From: Aquabacterium olei
Lineage (GTDB): Bacteria > Pseudomonadota > Gammaproteobacteria > Burkholderiales > Burkholderiaceae_C
DNA: 64,000 bases
Direction: 5' to 3'
Assembly: GCF_003100395.1 (NCBI RefSeq)
Contig: NZ_CP029211.1
Span: forward strand, 124,001 to 188,000
Below are positions 52,837-62,699 of this stretch, piece by piece. The notes under the pieces were generated by a model. The model saw nothing but the letters and a program-made list of their open reading frames with translations, had not been told where the DNA came from and did no database searches. Numbering within the stretch: position 1 is the first letter of the stretch; the number at the start of each line of letters is the position of its first letter. The position numbers and the translations under genes are program-made.

Positions 52837-53979
52837 TCAGGCTGCGGGTGCCGCCCGCAGCCGCCACAGCGAGGTGACCTCGCGGGCGCGCGCCCGGTGC
52901 AGCGGGTCGGTGGGGTCGCTGGCCTTCGGGTGAACCGGGCGGGCGTCCAGCCGCCCGGCCACGACCAGCCCTGCTTCCGCGATCCACTGCAACAGCGATT
53001 CGCGGCTGCGCAGGTTCAGGTGCTCGGCCAGATCCGACAGGATGAGCCAGCCTTCACCGTCTGCGGTGAGGTGATCCCGCAGGCCGCTCAGAAAGCCACG
53101 CAGCATCCGGCTGTCCGGGTCGTACACCGCGTGTTCCAGCGGCGAGGTGGGCTTGGCCGGCAACCACGGCGGGTTGCACACCACCAGCGTGGCGCGCCCG
53201 GGCGGAAACAGATCGGCCTGCTGCAGGGTCACCTGCTGAGCCAGCCCCAGGCGGCTCAGGTTGTCTTGTGCGCACGCCAGCGCCTGCGCGGACAGGTCGG
53301 TGGCCACGATGGGCTGCACACCGCGACGGGCCAGCACAGCCGCCAGCACGCCGGTGCCCGTTCCGATGTCGAACGCCGGCCCGGATGCCGGCAGCGGCGC
53401 CTGGGCCACCAGGTCGACATACTCGCCGCGCACCGGCGAGAACACGCCGTGGTGCGCGTGGATGCGCCCGCCCACGGCCGTCAGCGGCACGCCCTTCTTG
53501 CGCCACTCGTGCGCGCCGATCAGCCCGAGCAGGTCGCGCAGCGGCATCACGCCGGGCTCATGACCCGGGCCGAACACGGCCGCGCAAGCCGCCTGCACAT
53601 CGGGCGCGCGACGCAGCGGGCACACGTGCCCCACATCAAACGGGATCAGGACCATGCCGAGGACGCGCGCCCGCTGCCCCTGGGCCTGGCGGTGCGCATG
53701 GAAGGCTGCGCCTGCATCGGCCACCGGTACCGGCGACCTGGGCCGGCGTTTGTCGATGCGACGCTGCAGTGCTTGCAGCAGGTGCCGCGCGTTCTGGAAG
53801 TCGCCCTGCCACAGCAGACCCGTGCCTTCGCAGGCCAGCTTGTAAGCGCGATCGGCCGGGAGCGTGTCGTCTGCCACCACAACGCGGCGCGGCGGGGGCA
53901 GCCCGGCAACCGAGCGCCACGCGGCAGTGTGCGTGGCCTCGCCGTCGGACCAGCTCAAAGTGGAAGTGTCGTGGTGCAT
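52837..53979 (-). CDS. Class I SAM-dependent methyltransferase (N6-adenine/glutamine-type motif)
   Basis: The protein has 380 residues from MHHDTSTLS. The SAM-binding motif 'FDIGTGTGVLAAVLARRG' (about 212) is followed by the 'VCNPPWLP' motif (NPPW), which is found in N6-adenine, N6-glutamine and rRNA guanine methyltransferases. The N-terminal ~190 residues are a separate domain of unknown type. The arrangement resembles RlmG/RsmC- or PrmC-like enzymes. Target unknown. It is divergent from the DUF47 gene. Confidence 0.75.
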   Translation of the reverse strand: MHHDTSTLSWSDGEATHTAAWRSVAGLPPPRRVVVADDTLPADRAYKLACEGTGLLWQGDFQNARHLLQALQRRIDKRRPRSPVPVADAGAAFHAHRQAQGQRARVLGMVLIPFDVGHVCPLRRAPDVQAACAAVFGPGHEPGVMPLRDLLGLIGAHEWRKKGVPLTAVGGRIHAHHGVFSPVRGEYVDLVAQAPLPASGPAFDIGTGTGVLAAVLARRGVQPIVATDLSAQALACAQDNLSRLGLAQQVTLQQADLFPPGRATLVVCNPPWLPAKPTSPLEHAVYDPDSRMLRGFLSGLRDHLTADGEGWLILSDLAEHLNLRSRESLLQWIAEAGLVVAGRLDARPVHPKASDPTDPLHRARAREVTSLWRLRAAPAA

Positions 53980-54042
53980 GGCCGCCTTTCGAGGGCCGAA
54001 GTGTAAGCGCGCCGCCCCCAAAGAGGTAAAATGACAGGCTTG

Positions 54043-54060
54043 TGTCAAGACCGTGTCACC
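54043..54060 (+). promoter_or_regulatory. Pho-box-like direct repeat before DUF47-pit
   Basis: tgtcaag-accg-tgtcacc gives two TGTCA half-sites 11 bases apart, the spacing of PhoB sites. A further tgaca lies at 54064-54068 in the opposite sense. It lies 23 bases before the DUF47 ATG. It supports phosphate control but deviates from the consensus in the second halves. Confidence 0.5.
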
Positions 54061-54082
54061 GGCGTGACATGAAAGCCCCATC

Positions 54083-54730
54083 ATGATCTTTGGAAAACTG
54101 CTGCCCCGTGAGGGCAATTTTTTTGAGCTGTTCAACCAGCACGCCAACCACATCGTGGCCGCCGCGCATGCGTTTGCCCGGCTGGTTCACCACTACAACG
54201 ACCCGCAGCTGCGTGAGAAGTACAACGTCGAGGTCGACACCGCGGAAAGCGCAGCAGACCAGGTCACCCGGGAAGTGAACCGCCTCCTGCACACCACCTT
54301 CATCACCCCGATCGACCGCGAGCAGATCCACTCGCTGATCAACACGATGGACGACGTGGCCGACCTGATGCAGGACGCCGCGGAAACCATGGCGCTGTAC
54401 GACGTGCGCCGGATGACGGACGAGATCGTGCGCCTCACGGACCTGTGCGTGAAGAGCTGCGAGCGCCTGAAGGATGCCGTGGCCCTGCTCGACGACATCG
54501 GCGATGCCAAGACGGCGGCCGCGGCCCTCAAGACCTGTGAGGAGATCGACCAGCTGGAATCGGATGCGGATCGCGTCATGCGCTCGGCCATGAGCAAGCT
54601 GTTCCGCGACGAACCCGACGTGCGTGAAGTCATCAAGCTGAAGGCCATTTACGAGCTGCTGGAAACCGTCACCGACAAGTGCGAAGACGTGGCCAAGCTG
54701 ATCGAGGGCGTGATCCTCGAGAACTCCTGA
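54083..54730 (+). CDS. DUF47 family PhoU-like protein, partner of Pit
   Basis: The protein has 215 residues and is all-helical, with the PhoU-like pattern 'EVDTAESAADQVTREVNRLLHTTFITPIDREQIHSLINTMDDVADLMQDAAE'. Metal-site Asp/Glu clusters ('DQLESDADRVMRSAM') are visible. DUF47 proteins sit beside Pit transporters and probably regulate them. The pit gene begins 16 bases later. A larger DUF47 fusion is encoded at 16661, so two different DUF47 proteins exist in this window. Confidence 0.92.
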   Translation: MIFGKLLPREGNFFELFNQHANHIVAAAHAFARLVHHYNDPQLREKYNVEVDTAESAADQVTREVNRLLHTTFITPIDREQIHSLINTMDDVADLMQDAAETMALYDVRRMTDEIVRLTDLCVKSCERLKDAVALLDDIGDAKTAAAALKTCEEIDQLESDADRVMRSAMSKLFRDEPDVREVIKLKAIYELLETVTDKCEDVAKLIEGVILENS

Positions 54731-54746
54731 TCGGACGGAGCTCACC

Positions 54747-55757
54747 ATGGCAACCATGCAGGTGGCCCTCTGGGTCATCGTGGCGCTCGTCATTCTGGCG
54801 CTGCTCTTCGACTTCATGAACGGCTTCCACGACGCGGCGAACTCGATCGCCACCGTCGTGTCGACGGGCGTGCTGCGCCCGACGCAGGCCGTCGTGTTCG
54901 CGGCGTTCTTCAACTTCGTTGCGATCTTCGTGTTCCACCTCAGCGTGGCGGCCACCGTGGGCAAGGGCATTGCCGACGCCGGGGTGGTGGACGTGCATGT
55001 GGTGTTCGGCGCTCTGACCGGTGCCATCACCTGGAACGTCATCACCTGGTACTACGGCATCCCCAGCAGCTCGTCGCACGCGCTGATCGGGGGCATCGTG
55101 GGTGCGGTGGTGGCCAAGGCAGGTGCCGGCGCGCTGATCGCCACCGGCATCGTCCGCACGGTGACCTTCATCTTCGTGTCGCCGCTGCTGGGCTTCACGC
55201 TGGGCTCGCTGATGATGGTGCTCGTGGCGTGGATCTGCCGGCGCACGGCGCCCTCGAAGGTGGACCGCTGGTTCCGCCGCCTGCAGCTGCTGTCGGCCGG
55301 CGCGTACAGCCTGGGCCACGGCGGCAACGACGCGCAAAAGACCATCGGCATCATCTGGATGCTGCTCATCTCGACGGGCTATGCCGCGGCCGGCGACAAG
55401 GCCCCGCCGACCTGGGTCATCATCTGCTGCTACGCCGCGATCGGCATCGGCACGATGTTCGGTGGCTGGCGCATCGTCAAGACGATGGGGCAGAAGATCA
55501 CCAAGCTGAAGCCGGTGGGTGGCTTCTGTGCCGAGACCGGCGGTGCCATCACGCTGTTCCTGGCCACGGCCATCGGCGTGCCGGTGTCGACGACGCACAC
55601 CATCACCGGCGCCATCGTGGGTGTGGGCTCGGTGCAGCGCGCCAGCGCGGTGCGCTGGGGTGTGGCGGGCAACATCGTGTGGGCCTGGATCTTCACGATC
55701 CCGGCCTCGGCCACGGTGGCAGCCATTGCCTACTGGGTCAGCCTCACGCTGTTCTGA
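54747..55757 (+). CDS. pit: Low-affinity inorganic phosphate transporter, Pit family
   Basis: The protein has 336 residues with about ten membrane helices. Both Pit signatures are present: 'FDFMNGFHDAANSIATVVSTGVL' (about 22) and 'SAGAYSLGHGGNDAQKTIGI' (about 185), with 'PVSTTHTITGAIVGVG' near the end. It imports phosphate with metal as a neutral complex, or with protons. It forms an operon with the DUF47 gene upstream. A terminator follows. Confidence 0.94.
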   Translation: MATMQVALWVIVALVILALLFDFMNGFHDAANSIATVVSTGVLRPTQAVVFAAFFNFVAIFVFHLSVAATVGKGIADAGVVDVHVVFGALTGAITWNVITWYYGIPSSSSHALIGGIVGAVVAKAGAGALIATGIVRTVTFIFVSPLLGFTLGSLMMVLVAWICRRTAPSKVDRWFRRLQLLSAGAYSLGHGGNDAQKTIGIIWMLLISTGYAAAGDKAPPTWVIICCYAAIGIGTMFGGWRIVKTMGQKITKLKPVGGFCAETGGAITLFLATAIGVPVSTTHTITGAIVGVGSVQRASAVRWGVAGNIVWAWIFTIPASATVAAIAYWVSLTLF

Positions 55758-55780
55758 GGCCCCTCCCGCGCTTCACTTCG

Positions 55781-55808
55781 AAGGCCCCGCAAGGGGCCTT
55801 TCCTTTTG
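55781..55808 (+). terminator. Intrinsic terminator after pit
   Basis: aaggcccc (55781-55788) pairs with ggggcctt (55793-55800) around loop gcaa. The T-rich tail tccttttg follows. Confidence 0.85.
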
Positions 55809-55829
55809 CCCGCGCAGCCCTGCGCGATG

Positions 55830-56276
55830 TCAGCCCGGGATCTCGGGCTCCACCAGCAAGGCCAGCAGGGCGAGCGAATCCTGCCAGCCGAGATAGCACA
55901 TCTCCGTCGGAATGGCCGCCGGGATCCCCTCCTGCACGATGCGCAATTCGGTGCCACACGCCACGGCCTTCAGGTCCATGGTGGTGATCATCTCGCCGGG
56001 CAGGTTGCTGTCGTCGAAGCGGTCGGTGTTGCGCACCCGTTCGCCGGGCACCAGCTCCAGGTAGGTGCCGCCAAAGCTGTGGGACTGCCCGTTCGAAAAG
56101 TTGGTGAACGACATCCGGTAGCGGCCCCCGACCTGGGCGTCGAGTTCATGCACCGTCGCCGTGAAGCCATGGGGCGGCATCCACTTGCACAGCGCGGCGG
56201 GGTCGAGCAAGGCACGGTAGACCCGGTCGGTCGGGGCCTTCAGCACGCGGTGCAGGGTGACGGTTCCGGTGGTCAT
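55830..56276 (-). CDS. SRPBCC/AHSA1-family protein
   Basis: The protein has 148 residues from MTTGTVTLH. The START-like fold is seen in 'HRVLKAPTDRVYRALLDPAALCKWMPPHGFTATVHELDAQVGGRYRMSF' and 'GTYLELVPGERVRNTDRF'. Such proteins bind hydrophobic ligands or assist Hsp90; the single-domain bacterial form has no firm role. The DUF924 gene lies 23 bases upstream on the same strand, perhaps one transcript. Confidence 0.88.
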   Translation of the reverse strand: MTTGTVTLHRVLKAPTDRVYRALLDPAALCKWMPPHGFTATVHELDAQVGGRYRMSFTNFSNGQSHSFGGTYLELVPGERVRNTDRFDDSNLPGEMITTMDLKAVACGTELRIVQEGIPAAIPTEMCYLGWQDSLALLALLVEPEIPG

Positions 56277-56299
56277 GGCGAGGGGTCCTTTCCTGGGTT

Positions 56300-56854
56300 T
56301 CAGAAGCGTGATCCGGGCTGGGTCAGGAACTCGGCCTCTTCGGGCGTGGTCTCGCGGCCGAGGATGGCGTTGCGATGAGGGTAGCGGCCGAAGCGGTCGA
56401 CGATGGCCTTGTGCCGCAACTCGAAGTCGAGGTTGGTGGCCGGTGCATGGTCGCGGTAGAGCTGCTCGGCCCAGACATGGATGGCCGGCGATTCGCTGTG
56501 CATGAAGGGCAGCAACAGAAACGCACATTGCACCGGCGTGAGCGCGAGGTGAGCCTGCGCACGCACGGCCTCCTGCGCGAGCGCCAACGCCATCGCATCC
56601 TGTGCAAAGGCCCGGGGCGTGTTGCGGAACACATTGCGGGAAAACTGGTCGAGCACGATGATCTCGGCCAGACGGCCGCGAGGCGTGTCGCGCCAGGCAT
56701 GCAGCTCCCCCTGCGCGGCCTGCTCCAGCGTCAGGAGGAAGCGATCGCGGATCTGCGCATCGAAGTCGTCATCGGCACGCCACCACTGGGCGGGCTCGGT
56801 CTCGTCGAACCAGAATCGGAGGACGTCTTCGTAGGCGGTCATGTCGGCTTTCAT
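56300..56854 (-). CDS. DUF924 family protein
   Basis: The protein has 184 residues, or 180 if it begins at the next Met (56842). The family motif 'VLRFWFDETEPAQWW' near the N-terminus and 'IIVLDQFSRNVFRNTPRAFAQD' are clear, as is 'MHSESPAIH'. DUF924 proteins have a TPR-like helical fold and unknown function. It lies 15 bases after the nitronate monooxygenase gene on the same strand. Confidence 0.9.
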   Translation of the reverse strand: MKADMTAYEDVLRFWFDETEPAQWWRADDDFDAQIRDRFLLTLEQAAQGELHAWRDTPRGRLAEIIVLDQFSRNVFRNTPRAFAQDAMALALAQEAVRAQAHLALTPVQCAFLLLPFMHSESPAIHVWAEQLYRDHAPATNLDFELRHKAIVDRFGRYPHRNAILGRETTPEEAEFLTQPGSRF

Positions 56855-56869
56855 GGGAGCGCGTCGCTT

Positions 56870-57913
56870 TCAGCCTGCGCCGCCGGCCAGCGCCCGGGTC
56901 AGCTGAGCGGCCGGCATGTCCTGGCATCCGCTGGCGTTCTGCCCCGACCAGAGCGGCGTGAAGTCGGTCGAGCCCAGGCGCTCGGCCTGCGCACGCAGGG
57001 GCGCCACGGCGGCCGTCGCGAGGGGAAACGCCGGGGGCGCGGCGCTCATGGGGCCCAGCTCCCGCATGACGCGGTTGACAATGCCGCGGGCCGGCCGGCC
57101 CGTGAACAGGTTGGTCACCGCCGTGTGCCGTGCGCTGTCGCTCTGGAGGGCGGCACGGTGCAAGGCGCTCGTGGTGGCTTCCGGGCAGCACAGGTAGGCC
57201 GTGCCGACCTGCACACCGGCCGCCCCGAGCGCCAGCGCCGCCCGCACGCCTTGGGCATCGGCAATGCCCCCTGCCGCAATCACCGGCACGCGCACCGCCG
57301 CCACCACTTGCGGCAGCAAGGCGAAGGTGCCCATCTGCCCGGTGAGGTCGTCCGAGAGGAACATGCCGCGGTGCCCGCCGGCTTCGAGCCCCTGCGCAAT
57401 CACGGCATCGGCCCCGTTCGCTTCCAGCCATTGCGCTTCTTCAACCGTGGTGGCCGACGAAAGCACCCTGGCCCCCCACCGCTTGACGCGCGCCAGCAGA
57501 TCCGGCGAAGGCAGCCCGAAATGGAAGCTCACGACCGGTGGGTGGAAGGCCTCCAGCACCTCGGCCAGTTCTGCGCTGAATGGCGCGCGCCCGGTTCCGG
57601 CCGGAACGTCGCCGGGATCCAGCTGCAGTTCGGCGTAGTAAGAGGCCAGGGCAGCGCGCCAGGTGGCCTCACGCGCGGCATCGGGCTGCGGTGGCGTGTG
57701 GCAGAAGAAGTTGACGTTGTAGGGCCGGTCGGTGGCCGCCCGGATGGCCTGCAGTTCGGCGCGCAGCGTGTCCACGCTCAGCATGGCGCAGGGCAGCGAA
57801 CCGAGCCCACCGGCGTTGGAGACGGCCGTCGCGAGGGCATGGCCCTGTACGCCGGCCATGGGCGCCTGGATGATGGGCAGTTCGATGCCGAGAAGGCGGT
57901 TCAGGGTGTCCAT
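56870..57913 (-). CDS. Nitronate monooxygenase (NAD(P)H-quinone reductase/2-nitropropane dioxygenase family)
   Basis: The protein has 347 residues from MDTLNRLLG. The FMN-binding TIM barrel begins 'LPIIQAPMAGVQGHALATAVSNAGGLG' (about 12). It contains 'VIAQGLEAGGHRGMFLSDD' (catalytic His region) and 'PVIAAGGIADAQGVRAALALGAAGVQVGTAYL'. It oxidises toxic propionate 3-nitronate to malonic semialdehyde. Its start overlaps the end of glpD by 13 bases, an unusual neighbour for that enzyme. Confidence 0.9.
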   Translation of the reverse strand: MDTLNRLLGIELPIIQAPMAGVQGHALATAVSNAGGLGSLPCAMLSVDTLRAELQAIRAATDRPYNVNFFCHTPPQPDAAREATWRAALASYYAELQLDPGDVPAGTGRAPFSAELAEVLEAFHPPVVSFHFGLPSPDLLARVKRWGARVLSSATTVEEAQWLEANGADAVIAQGLEAGGHRGMFLSDDLTGQMGTFALLPQVVAAVRVPVIAAGGIADAQGVRAALALGAAGVQVGTAYLCCPEATTSALHRAALQSDSARHTAVTNLFTGRPARGIVNRVMRELGPMSAAPPAFPLATAAVAPLRAQAERLGSTDFTPLWSGQNASGCQDMPAAQLTRALAGGAG

Positions 57914-59484
57914 GCCTGAGTGTGCCCGAGAAGCGTCGCACGGGTGAACCACGAAGCCACGTCGGCGCGCTGGGCTTCCGTGAGGTGCAAGCCGAGCTTG
58001 CTGCGACGCCAGAGCACGTCGTCCGCCGTGCGCGCCCACTCCTCGTCGCGCAGGTAGCTGAGCTCGGCCTCGTACAGCCCCGGGGCGCACGGCTCACCGA
58101 GGGCATCCACGTTGCGCGCACCGCACAGCACCCGCTCAATGCGTGAGCCATAGGCACGCGCCAGGCGTTGGGCCAGCGCGGGCGGCAGCCAGGGGTGCCG
58201 GTCCTGGACAGCCTGGAGGAAGCGGGCGAAGTCCCTCGCGGGGTGGCCGCTCACGTCGATCCAGCCCGACAGATCGCCACCGGGCAGGCAGGCACCCCGG
58301 GTCCAGGCGGGCCGGTTCTCGTGCAGCATGTGGCCGAGGGCGTTGCCCGCGTCTTCGGCCAGTTGCCGGAAGGTGGTGATCTTGCCGCCCCACACCGTCA
58401 GCAGCGGCGCGGCCAGGTCATCGGTCTCCAGGCGGTAGTCGCGCGTCACCGCAGCCGGGTTGCCGTGGGCATCATCCAGCAGCGGCCGCACCCCGCTGTA
58501 GCGCCACACCACATCGGCGGGGGTGACCGGCCGGGCCAGATAGCGGCTGGCCTGCTCGCACAGGTAGGCCACCTCGGCGTCATCGGCCCGGGCATCGCGC
58601 GGGTCACCGTGGATCTCCTGGTCCGTGGTGCCGATCAGGGTGAAGGCGCCTTCGTACGGGATCGCGAACAGGATGCGCCCATCGGGGTTCTGGAACAGGT
58701 AGGCATGGTCGTGCTCGAAGCAGCGCGGCACCACGATGTGGCTGCCCTTGACCAGCCTCAGGTGGCGCGTGATCAGCGGTTCGACGCCGGCAGGCTGGGT
58801 CACCTGACGCAACAGGCGCTCGGCCCAGGGGCCTGCCGCGTTGACCAGGGCGCGGGCCCGCACGGTGGCCGCGCGACCGTCGGACTCTTCCACTGTGACC
58901 ACCCAGTGCCGCGCTTCGCGCCGGGCCTGGGTGCAGCGGGTGCGCGTGCGAATCACCGCGCCGTGGGCCTGTGCGTCCAGCGCATTGAGCACGACCAGTC
59001 GGGCATCGTCCACCCAGCCGTCGGCGTACACAAAGCCTTGCTGCAGACGCGGCTGCAGCGGTGCACCCAGCGGCGACCGGCGCAGGTCGACCGAACGAGA
59101 GGCGGGCAGCACATCGCGCCGCGCGAGGTGGTCATACAGGAACAGGCCCAGCCGGATCAGCCAGGCCGGGCGCATGCCCGGGTCGTGCGGCAGCACGAAC
59201 TGCAGCGGCCACATGATGTGCGGCGCCGAGCGCAGCAACACCTCGCGCTCGGACAGGGCCTTGCGCACCAGCCCGAAGGCGCGGTGCTCGAGATAGCGCA
59301 GCCCGCCGTGGATGAGCTTGGTGGATGCCGACGAGGTGTGCGAGGCGAGGTCGTCCTGCTCGACCAGACACACCGACCAGCCGCGTCCGGCCAGATCACG
59401 GGCAATGCCGGCACCGTTGATGCCCCCTCCGACAATCAGGACGTCGACCTCTTGGGATGGCGGCACCCGCGTTTCATGGACCAT
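57901..59484 (-). CDS. glpD: Glycerol-3-phosphate dehydrogenase, respiratory (GlpD)
   Basis: The protein has 527 residues from MVHETRVPP. The FAD motif 'VLIVGGGINGAGIARDLAGRGWSVCLVEQ' (about 15-43) is followed by 'GTSSASTKLIHGGLRYLEHRAFGLVRKAL'. The C-terminal alpha-helical domain contains 'GRDARADDAEVAYLCEQASRYLARPVTPADVVWRYSGVRPLL'-type sequence. It passes electrons from glycerol-3-phosphate to quinone. glpK is divergent, 86 bases away, so the two are a natural pair. No glpF or glpR is seen in this window. Confidence 0.94.
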   Translation of the reverse strand: MVHETRVPPSQEVDVLIVGGGINGAGIARDLAGRGWSVCLVEQDDLASHTSSASTKLIHGGLRYLEHRAFGLVRKALSEREVLLRSAPHIMWPLQFVLPHDPGMRPAWLIRLGLFLYDHLARRDVLPASRSVDLRRSPLGAPLQPRLQQGFVYADGWVDDARLVVLNALDAQAHGAVIRTRTRCTQARREARHWVVTVEESDGRAATVRARALVNAAGPWAERLLRQVTQPAGVEPLITRHLRLVKGSHIVVPRCFEHDHAYLFQNPDGRILFAIPYEGAFTLIGTTDQEIHGDPRDARADDAEVAYLCEQASRYLARPVTPADVVWRYSGVRPLLDDAHGNPAAVTRDYRLETDDLAAPLLTVWGGKITTFRQLAEDAGNALGHMLHENRPAWTRGACLPGGDLSGWIDVSGHPARDFARFLQAVQDRHPWLPPALAQRLARAYGSRIERVLCGARNVDALGEPCAPGLYEAELSYLRDEEWARTADDVLWRRSKLGLHLTEAQRADVASWFTRATLLGHTQAWTP

Positions 59485-59570
59485 GCCTCGGACAGTACGG
59501 GAGCCACGTGACTTTTTCAATGCCGGGATCACCCACCGTTGCAAACGGCATCCAACCCTAGACTGACACC

Positions 59571-61061
59571 ATGACCGACCACCTCCTCGCCCTCGATCAG
59601 GGCACCTCCAGCTCGCGCAGCATCCTGTTCACGGCCGATGGGCAGATCGTGGCGATGGCCCAGCGTGAACTGCGCCAGATCTACCCGCAGCCGGGCTGGG
59701 TGGCCCACGACCCGCGCGAGATCTGGCAGGGCCAGATCGACACGGCGCGCGAGGTGCTGGCAAAAGCCGGTGTGACGGCGGACCGGGTACGCGCCATCGG
59801 CATCACCAACCAGCGCGAGACCACGATGGTGTGGCACCGCGGCACCGGTCAGCCCCTGGGCGACGCCATCGTGTGGCAGGACCGCCGCACCGAAGCCCAG
59901 TGCCAACGCCTGCGCGACCAGGGCGCCGAAGCCCTGGTGCAGGCACGCACCGGCCTGCGCATTGACGCGTACTTCTCTGCGACCAAGCTGCAGTGGATCC
60001 TCGACCACGTGGACGGTGCACGCGCCGCAGCCGAGCGTGGCGAGCTGGCCTTCGGCACCGTCGACAGCTGGCTGATCTGGCAGCTCACCGAAGGGCGGGT
60101 GCACGCGACCGACGTCACCAACGCCTCGCGAACGATGCTGTTCAACATCCACACCGGGCAGTGGGACGACGAGCTGCTCGCGCTGTTCGACATCCCGAAA
60201 TCGCTGTTGCCCGCCGTGCAGCCCTCGGCCTCGCACTTCGGTGACACCACGCTGCTGGGCCCGCGGCTGCCCATCGGCGGGGTGGCCGGCGACCAGCAAA
60301 GCTCGTTGTTCGGCCAGGCCTGTTTCCGGCCGGGGCTGGCGAAGAACACCTACGGCACGGGCTGCTTCATGCTGATGCACACCGGCGGCACGGCGCAATC
60401 CAGCCGCAACGGGCTGGTGACCACGGCGGCGGCCCAGACCGACGCCCACCGGGCCTATGCGCTGGAGGGCAGCGTCTTCATCGGCGGCGCGGTGGTGCAA
60501 TGGCTGCGCGACGGCCTGCAAGCCATCCGGGCTTCCAGCGAGGTGCAGCAACTGGCCGAAAGCGTGCCGGATGCAGGGGGCGTGGTCTTCGTGCCGGCGT
60601 TCACGGGCCTGGGCGCGCCCTACTGGCACGGCGAGGCACGCGGCGCCATCCTGGGCCTGACCCGGGGCAGCACGGTGGCCCACATTGCCCGCGCGGCGCT
60701 GGAGAGCATTGCGTTCCAGAGCGCGGCGCTGCTGGAGGCCATGAGCCGCGATGCGATCGCGCACGGCGGCACGGCGGTCAGCGAACTGCGGGTGGATGGC
60801 GGCGCGTGCGCCAACGACCTGCTGATGCAGATCCAGGCCGATCTGCTGGGCATCCCCGTCGTGCGGCCCCGGGTGATCGAGACCACGGCTCTCGGCGCGG
60901 CCTACCTGGCGGGGATGAGCACCGGGGTCTATCGCACGCTCGGTGAGCTCGAAGCGCAGTGGCAGGTCGAGCGGCGCTTCCTGCCCACGCTGTCGCGGGA
61001 CGCTGCGCAGGCACGCATGGCGCGGTGGGAACATGCGGTGCGGCAAACACTGGCGCCCTGA
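59571..61061 (+). CDS. glpK: Glycerol kinase (GlpK)
   Basis: The protein has 496 residues, the standard GlpK length. The first ATP-binding motif '[15 protein letters not shown]' is at residues 6-20. Others present are '[29 protein letters not shown]' and '[32 protein letters not shown]'. '[37 protein letters not shown]' carries the phosphate-binding and glycerol sites. It phosphorylates glycerol to feed GlpD, divergent beside it. It is convergent with selO. Confidence 0.95.
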   Translation: MTDHLLALDQGTSSSRSILFTADGQIVAMAQRELRQIYPQPGWVAHDPREIWQGQIDTAREVLAKAGVTADRVRAIGITNQRETTMVWHRGTGQPLGDAIVWQDRRTEAQCQRLRDQGAEALVQARTGLRIDAYFSATKLQWILDHVDGARAAAERGELAFGTVDSWLIWQLTEGRVHATDVTNASRTMLFNIHTGQWDDELLALFDIPKSLLPAVQPSASHFGDTTLLGPRLPIGGVAGDQQSSLFGQACFRPGLAKNTYGTGCFMLMHTGGTAQSSRNGLVTTAAAQTDAHRAYALEGSVFIGGAVVQWLRDGLQAIRASSEVQQLAESVPDAGGVVFVPAFTGLGAPYWHGEARGAILGLTRGSTVAHIARAALESIAFQSAALLEAMSRDAIAHGGTAVSELRVDGGACANDLLMQIQADLLGIPVVRPRVIETTALGAAYLAGMSTGVYRTLGELEAQWQVERRFLPTLSRDAAQARMARWEHAVRQTLAP

Positions 61062-61088
61062 CCAACGCGGTGGCGCGCGGCAGGGCGC

Positions 61089-62600
61089 TCAGGTCCCGCA
61101 GAACGTCCGATAACAAGCCGTCACGGCAGCTGGCGCCGGCTCGCCGTAGGCGGTGTTCTCGGGCGTCTCGTCAAAGGGCCGCTGCAACGCGTCCATCAGG
61201 CGATCGAACGGGTCAAGGTCGCCCTGTTCGGTGGCGGCGGTCAGGGCTTCTTCGACGCGGTGGTTGCGCGCGATGACCCACGGGTTCACTTGCCGCATCG
61301 CCGCGGCCCGCACGGTGCCCGCCACGCCCCCTTCCTGCGCGCACCGCTGTTGCCAGCGGGCCAGCCAGGCGTCCACCGCCTGCGGCTCGGCAAACAGCCG
61401 CCGCAAGGGCTCGGTCTGGCCTTCGGCCGCATCGGCCAGCCGACGCCACGCCAGGGTGAAGTCCACGGTGTGCTGCTGCAGCAGGTGATACCAGTCCTGC
61501 AGCAGCGCCGCATCGGCGGCGTCCGTGTCCGCGCCCTGGGTCGTGAGCCCCAGCTTGGCGCGCTGGCCTCGCCACAGCGCGGCCTCGTACAACGCTGGGA
61601 AGCTGTCGATCACCTCGGTGGCCTGCGCCACACCGGCCTGCACCGCCGCCTCGGACGGATCCGCCACGATGAGCGGCAGCAGCGACTCGGCCAGGCGGGC
61701 CAGATTCCAGCGCGCAATGGCCGGCTGGTTGCCGTAGGCATAGCGCCCGCCTTCGTCGATGGAGCTGAACACTGCCTCGGGGTCGTAGGCCTCCATGAAG
61801 GCGCACGGACCATAGTCGATCGTCTCACCCGAGATCGTCATGTTGTCGGTGTTCATCACGCCGTGGATGAAACCGACATTCATCCATCGCGCGATCAGCT
61901 CGGCCTGACGCGCCGCCACCCGCTGCAGCAGGGTCAGGTAGCGATCGGGGCCGTCGATCAGATCGGGGTCGTGCCGGGCGATCGCGTAGTCGGCCAGGCG
62001 TTGCAGGGTCTGGCCATCACCGCGCGACGACACGAACTCGAAGGTGCCCACCCGCAGGTGGCTGGCTGCGATGCGGGTCAGCACCGCGCCGGGCAGGGGC
62101 CGCTCGCGCCGCACGGGCTCGCCGGTGGCCACGACGGCCAGCGCCTGCGTGGTCGGGATCCCCAGGGCCCGCATCGCTTCACCGAGCAGGGCCTCCCGCA
62201 GCATCGGGCCCACGGCGGCCTTGCCATCGCCGCCCCGGGAGAAGGGGGTGCGTCCCGAGCCCTTGAAGGCCACGTCACGGCGGCGCCCTGCCTGGTCGAT
62301 CAGCTCACCGAGCAGCAACGCGCGGCCATCACCCAACTGGCGTGAGAAATGGCCGAACTGGTGGCCCGCATAAGCCTGCGCCAGCGGCTGGGCGCCGCCC
62401 GGCACCGCGTTGCCGGCCAGGATGGCCACGCCCTCCGGGCTCTCCAGCACCTGGGGATCCAGCCCCAGCTCCATGGCCATCGGCGCGTTCAGATAGAGCA
62501 GCGAGGGCGAGGGCACGGCCTCGGGCTGCCACAGCGCGTACAGCCCTTCCAGGTCACGCGCGTAGGTGTTGTCGAAGCGAAAGGCAGTGGAAGCAGACAT
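61089..62600 (-). CDS. selO: Protein AMPylase SelO (YdiU/UPF0061)
   Basis: The protein has 503 residues from MSASTAFRF. It has the SelO pseudokinase fold, which transfers AMP to protein Ser/Thr/Tyr. Family landmarks include 'GHQFGHFSRQLGDGRALLLGE', 'FKGSGRTPFSRGGDGKAAVGPMLREALLGEAM', 'GFIHGVMNTDNMTISGETIDYGPCAFM' and a C-terminal 'CGT'. The last of these is the end that in eukaryotes is a selenocysteine position; here it is a normal Cys. It is linked to redox stress. Confidence 0.92.
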   Translation of the reverse strand: MSASTAFRFDNTYARDLEGLYALWQPEAVPSPSLLYLNAPMAMELGLDPQVLESPEGVAILAGNAVPGGAQPLAQAYAGHQFGHFSRQLGDGRALLLGELIDQAGRRRDVAFKGSGRTPFSRGGDGKAAVGPMLREALLGEAMRALGIPTTQALAVVATGEPVRRERPLPGAVLTRIAASHLRVGTFEFVSSRGDGQTLQRLADYAIARHDPDLIDGPDRYLTLLQRVAARQAELIARWMNVGFIHGVMNTDNMTISGETIDYGPCAFMEAYDPEAVFSSIDEGGRYAYGNQPAIARWNLARLAESLLPLIVADPSEAAVQAGVAQATEVIDSFPALYEAALWRGQRAKLGLTTQGADTDAADAALLQDWYHLLQQHTVDFTLAWRRLADAAEGQTEPLRRLFAEPQAVDAWLARWQQRCAQEGGVAGTVRAAAMRQVNPWVIARNHRVEEALTAATEQGDLDPFDRLMDALQRPFDETPENTAYGEPAPAAVTACYRTFCGT

Positions 62601-62699
62601 GGGCAAGGCCGGCAGCGAGGGGAAGGCAACAGAGTATGCGCAACCCAGCGCCGCGGCGGGCCGGGCGCCGCGCTTGACCCTTTCCACGCCTCGGCCGCC

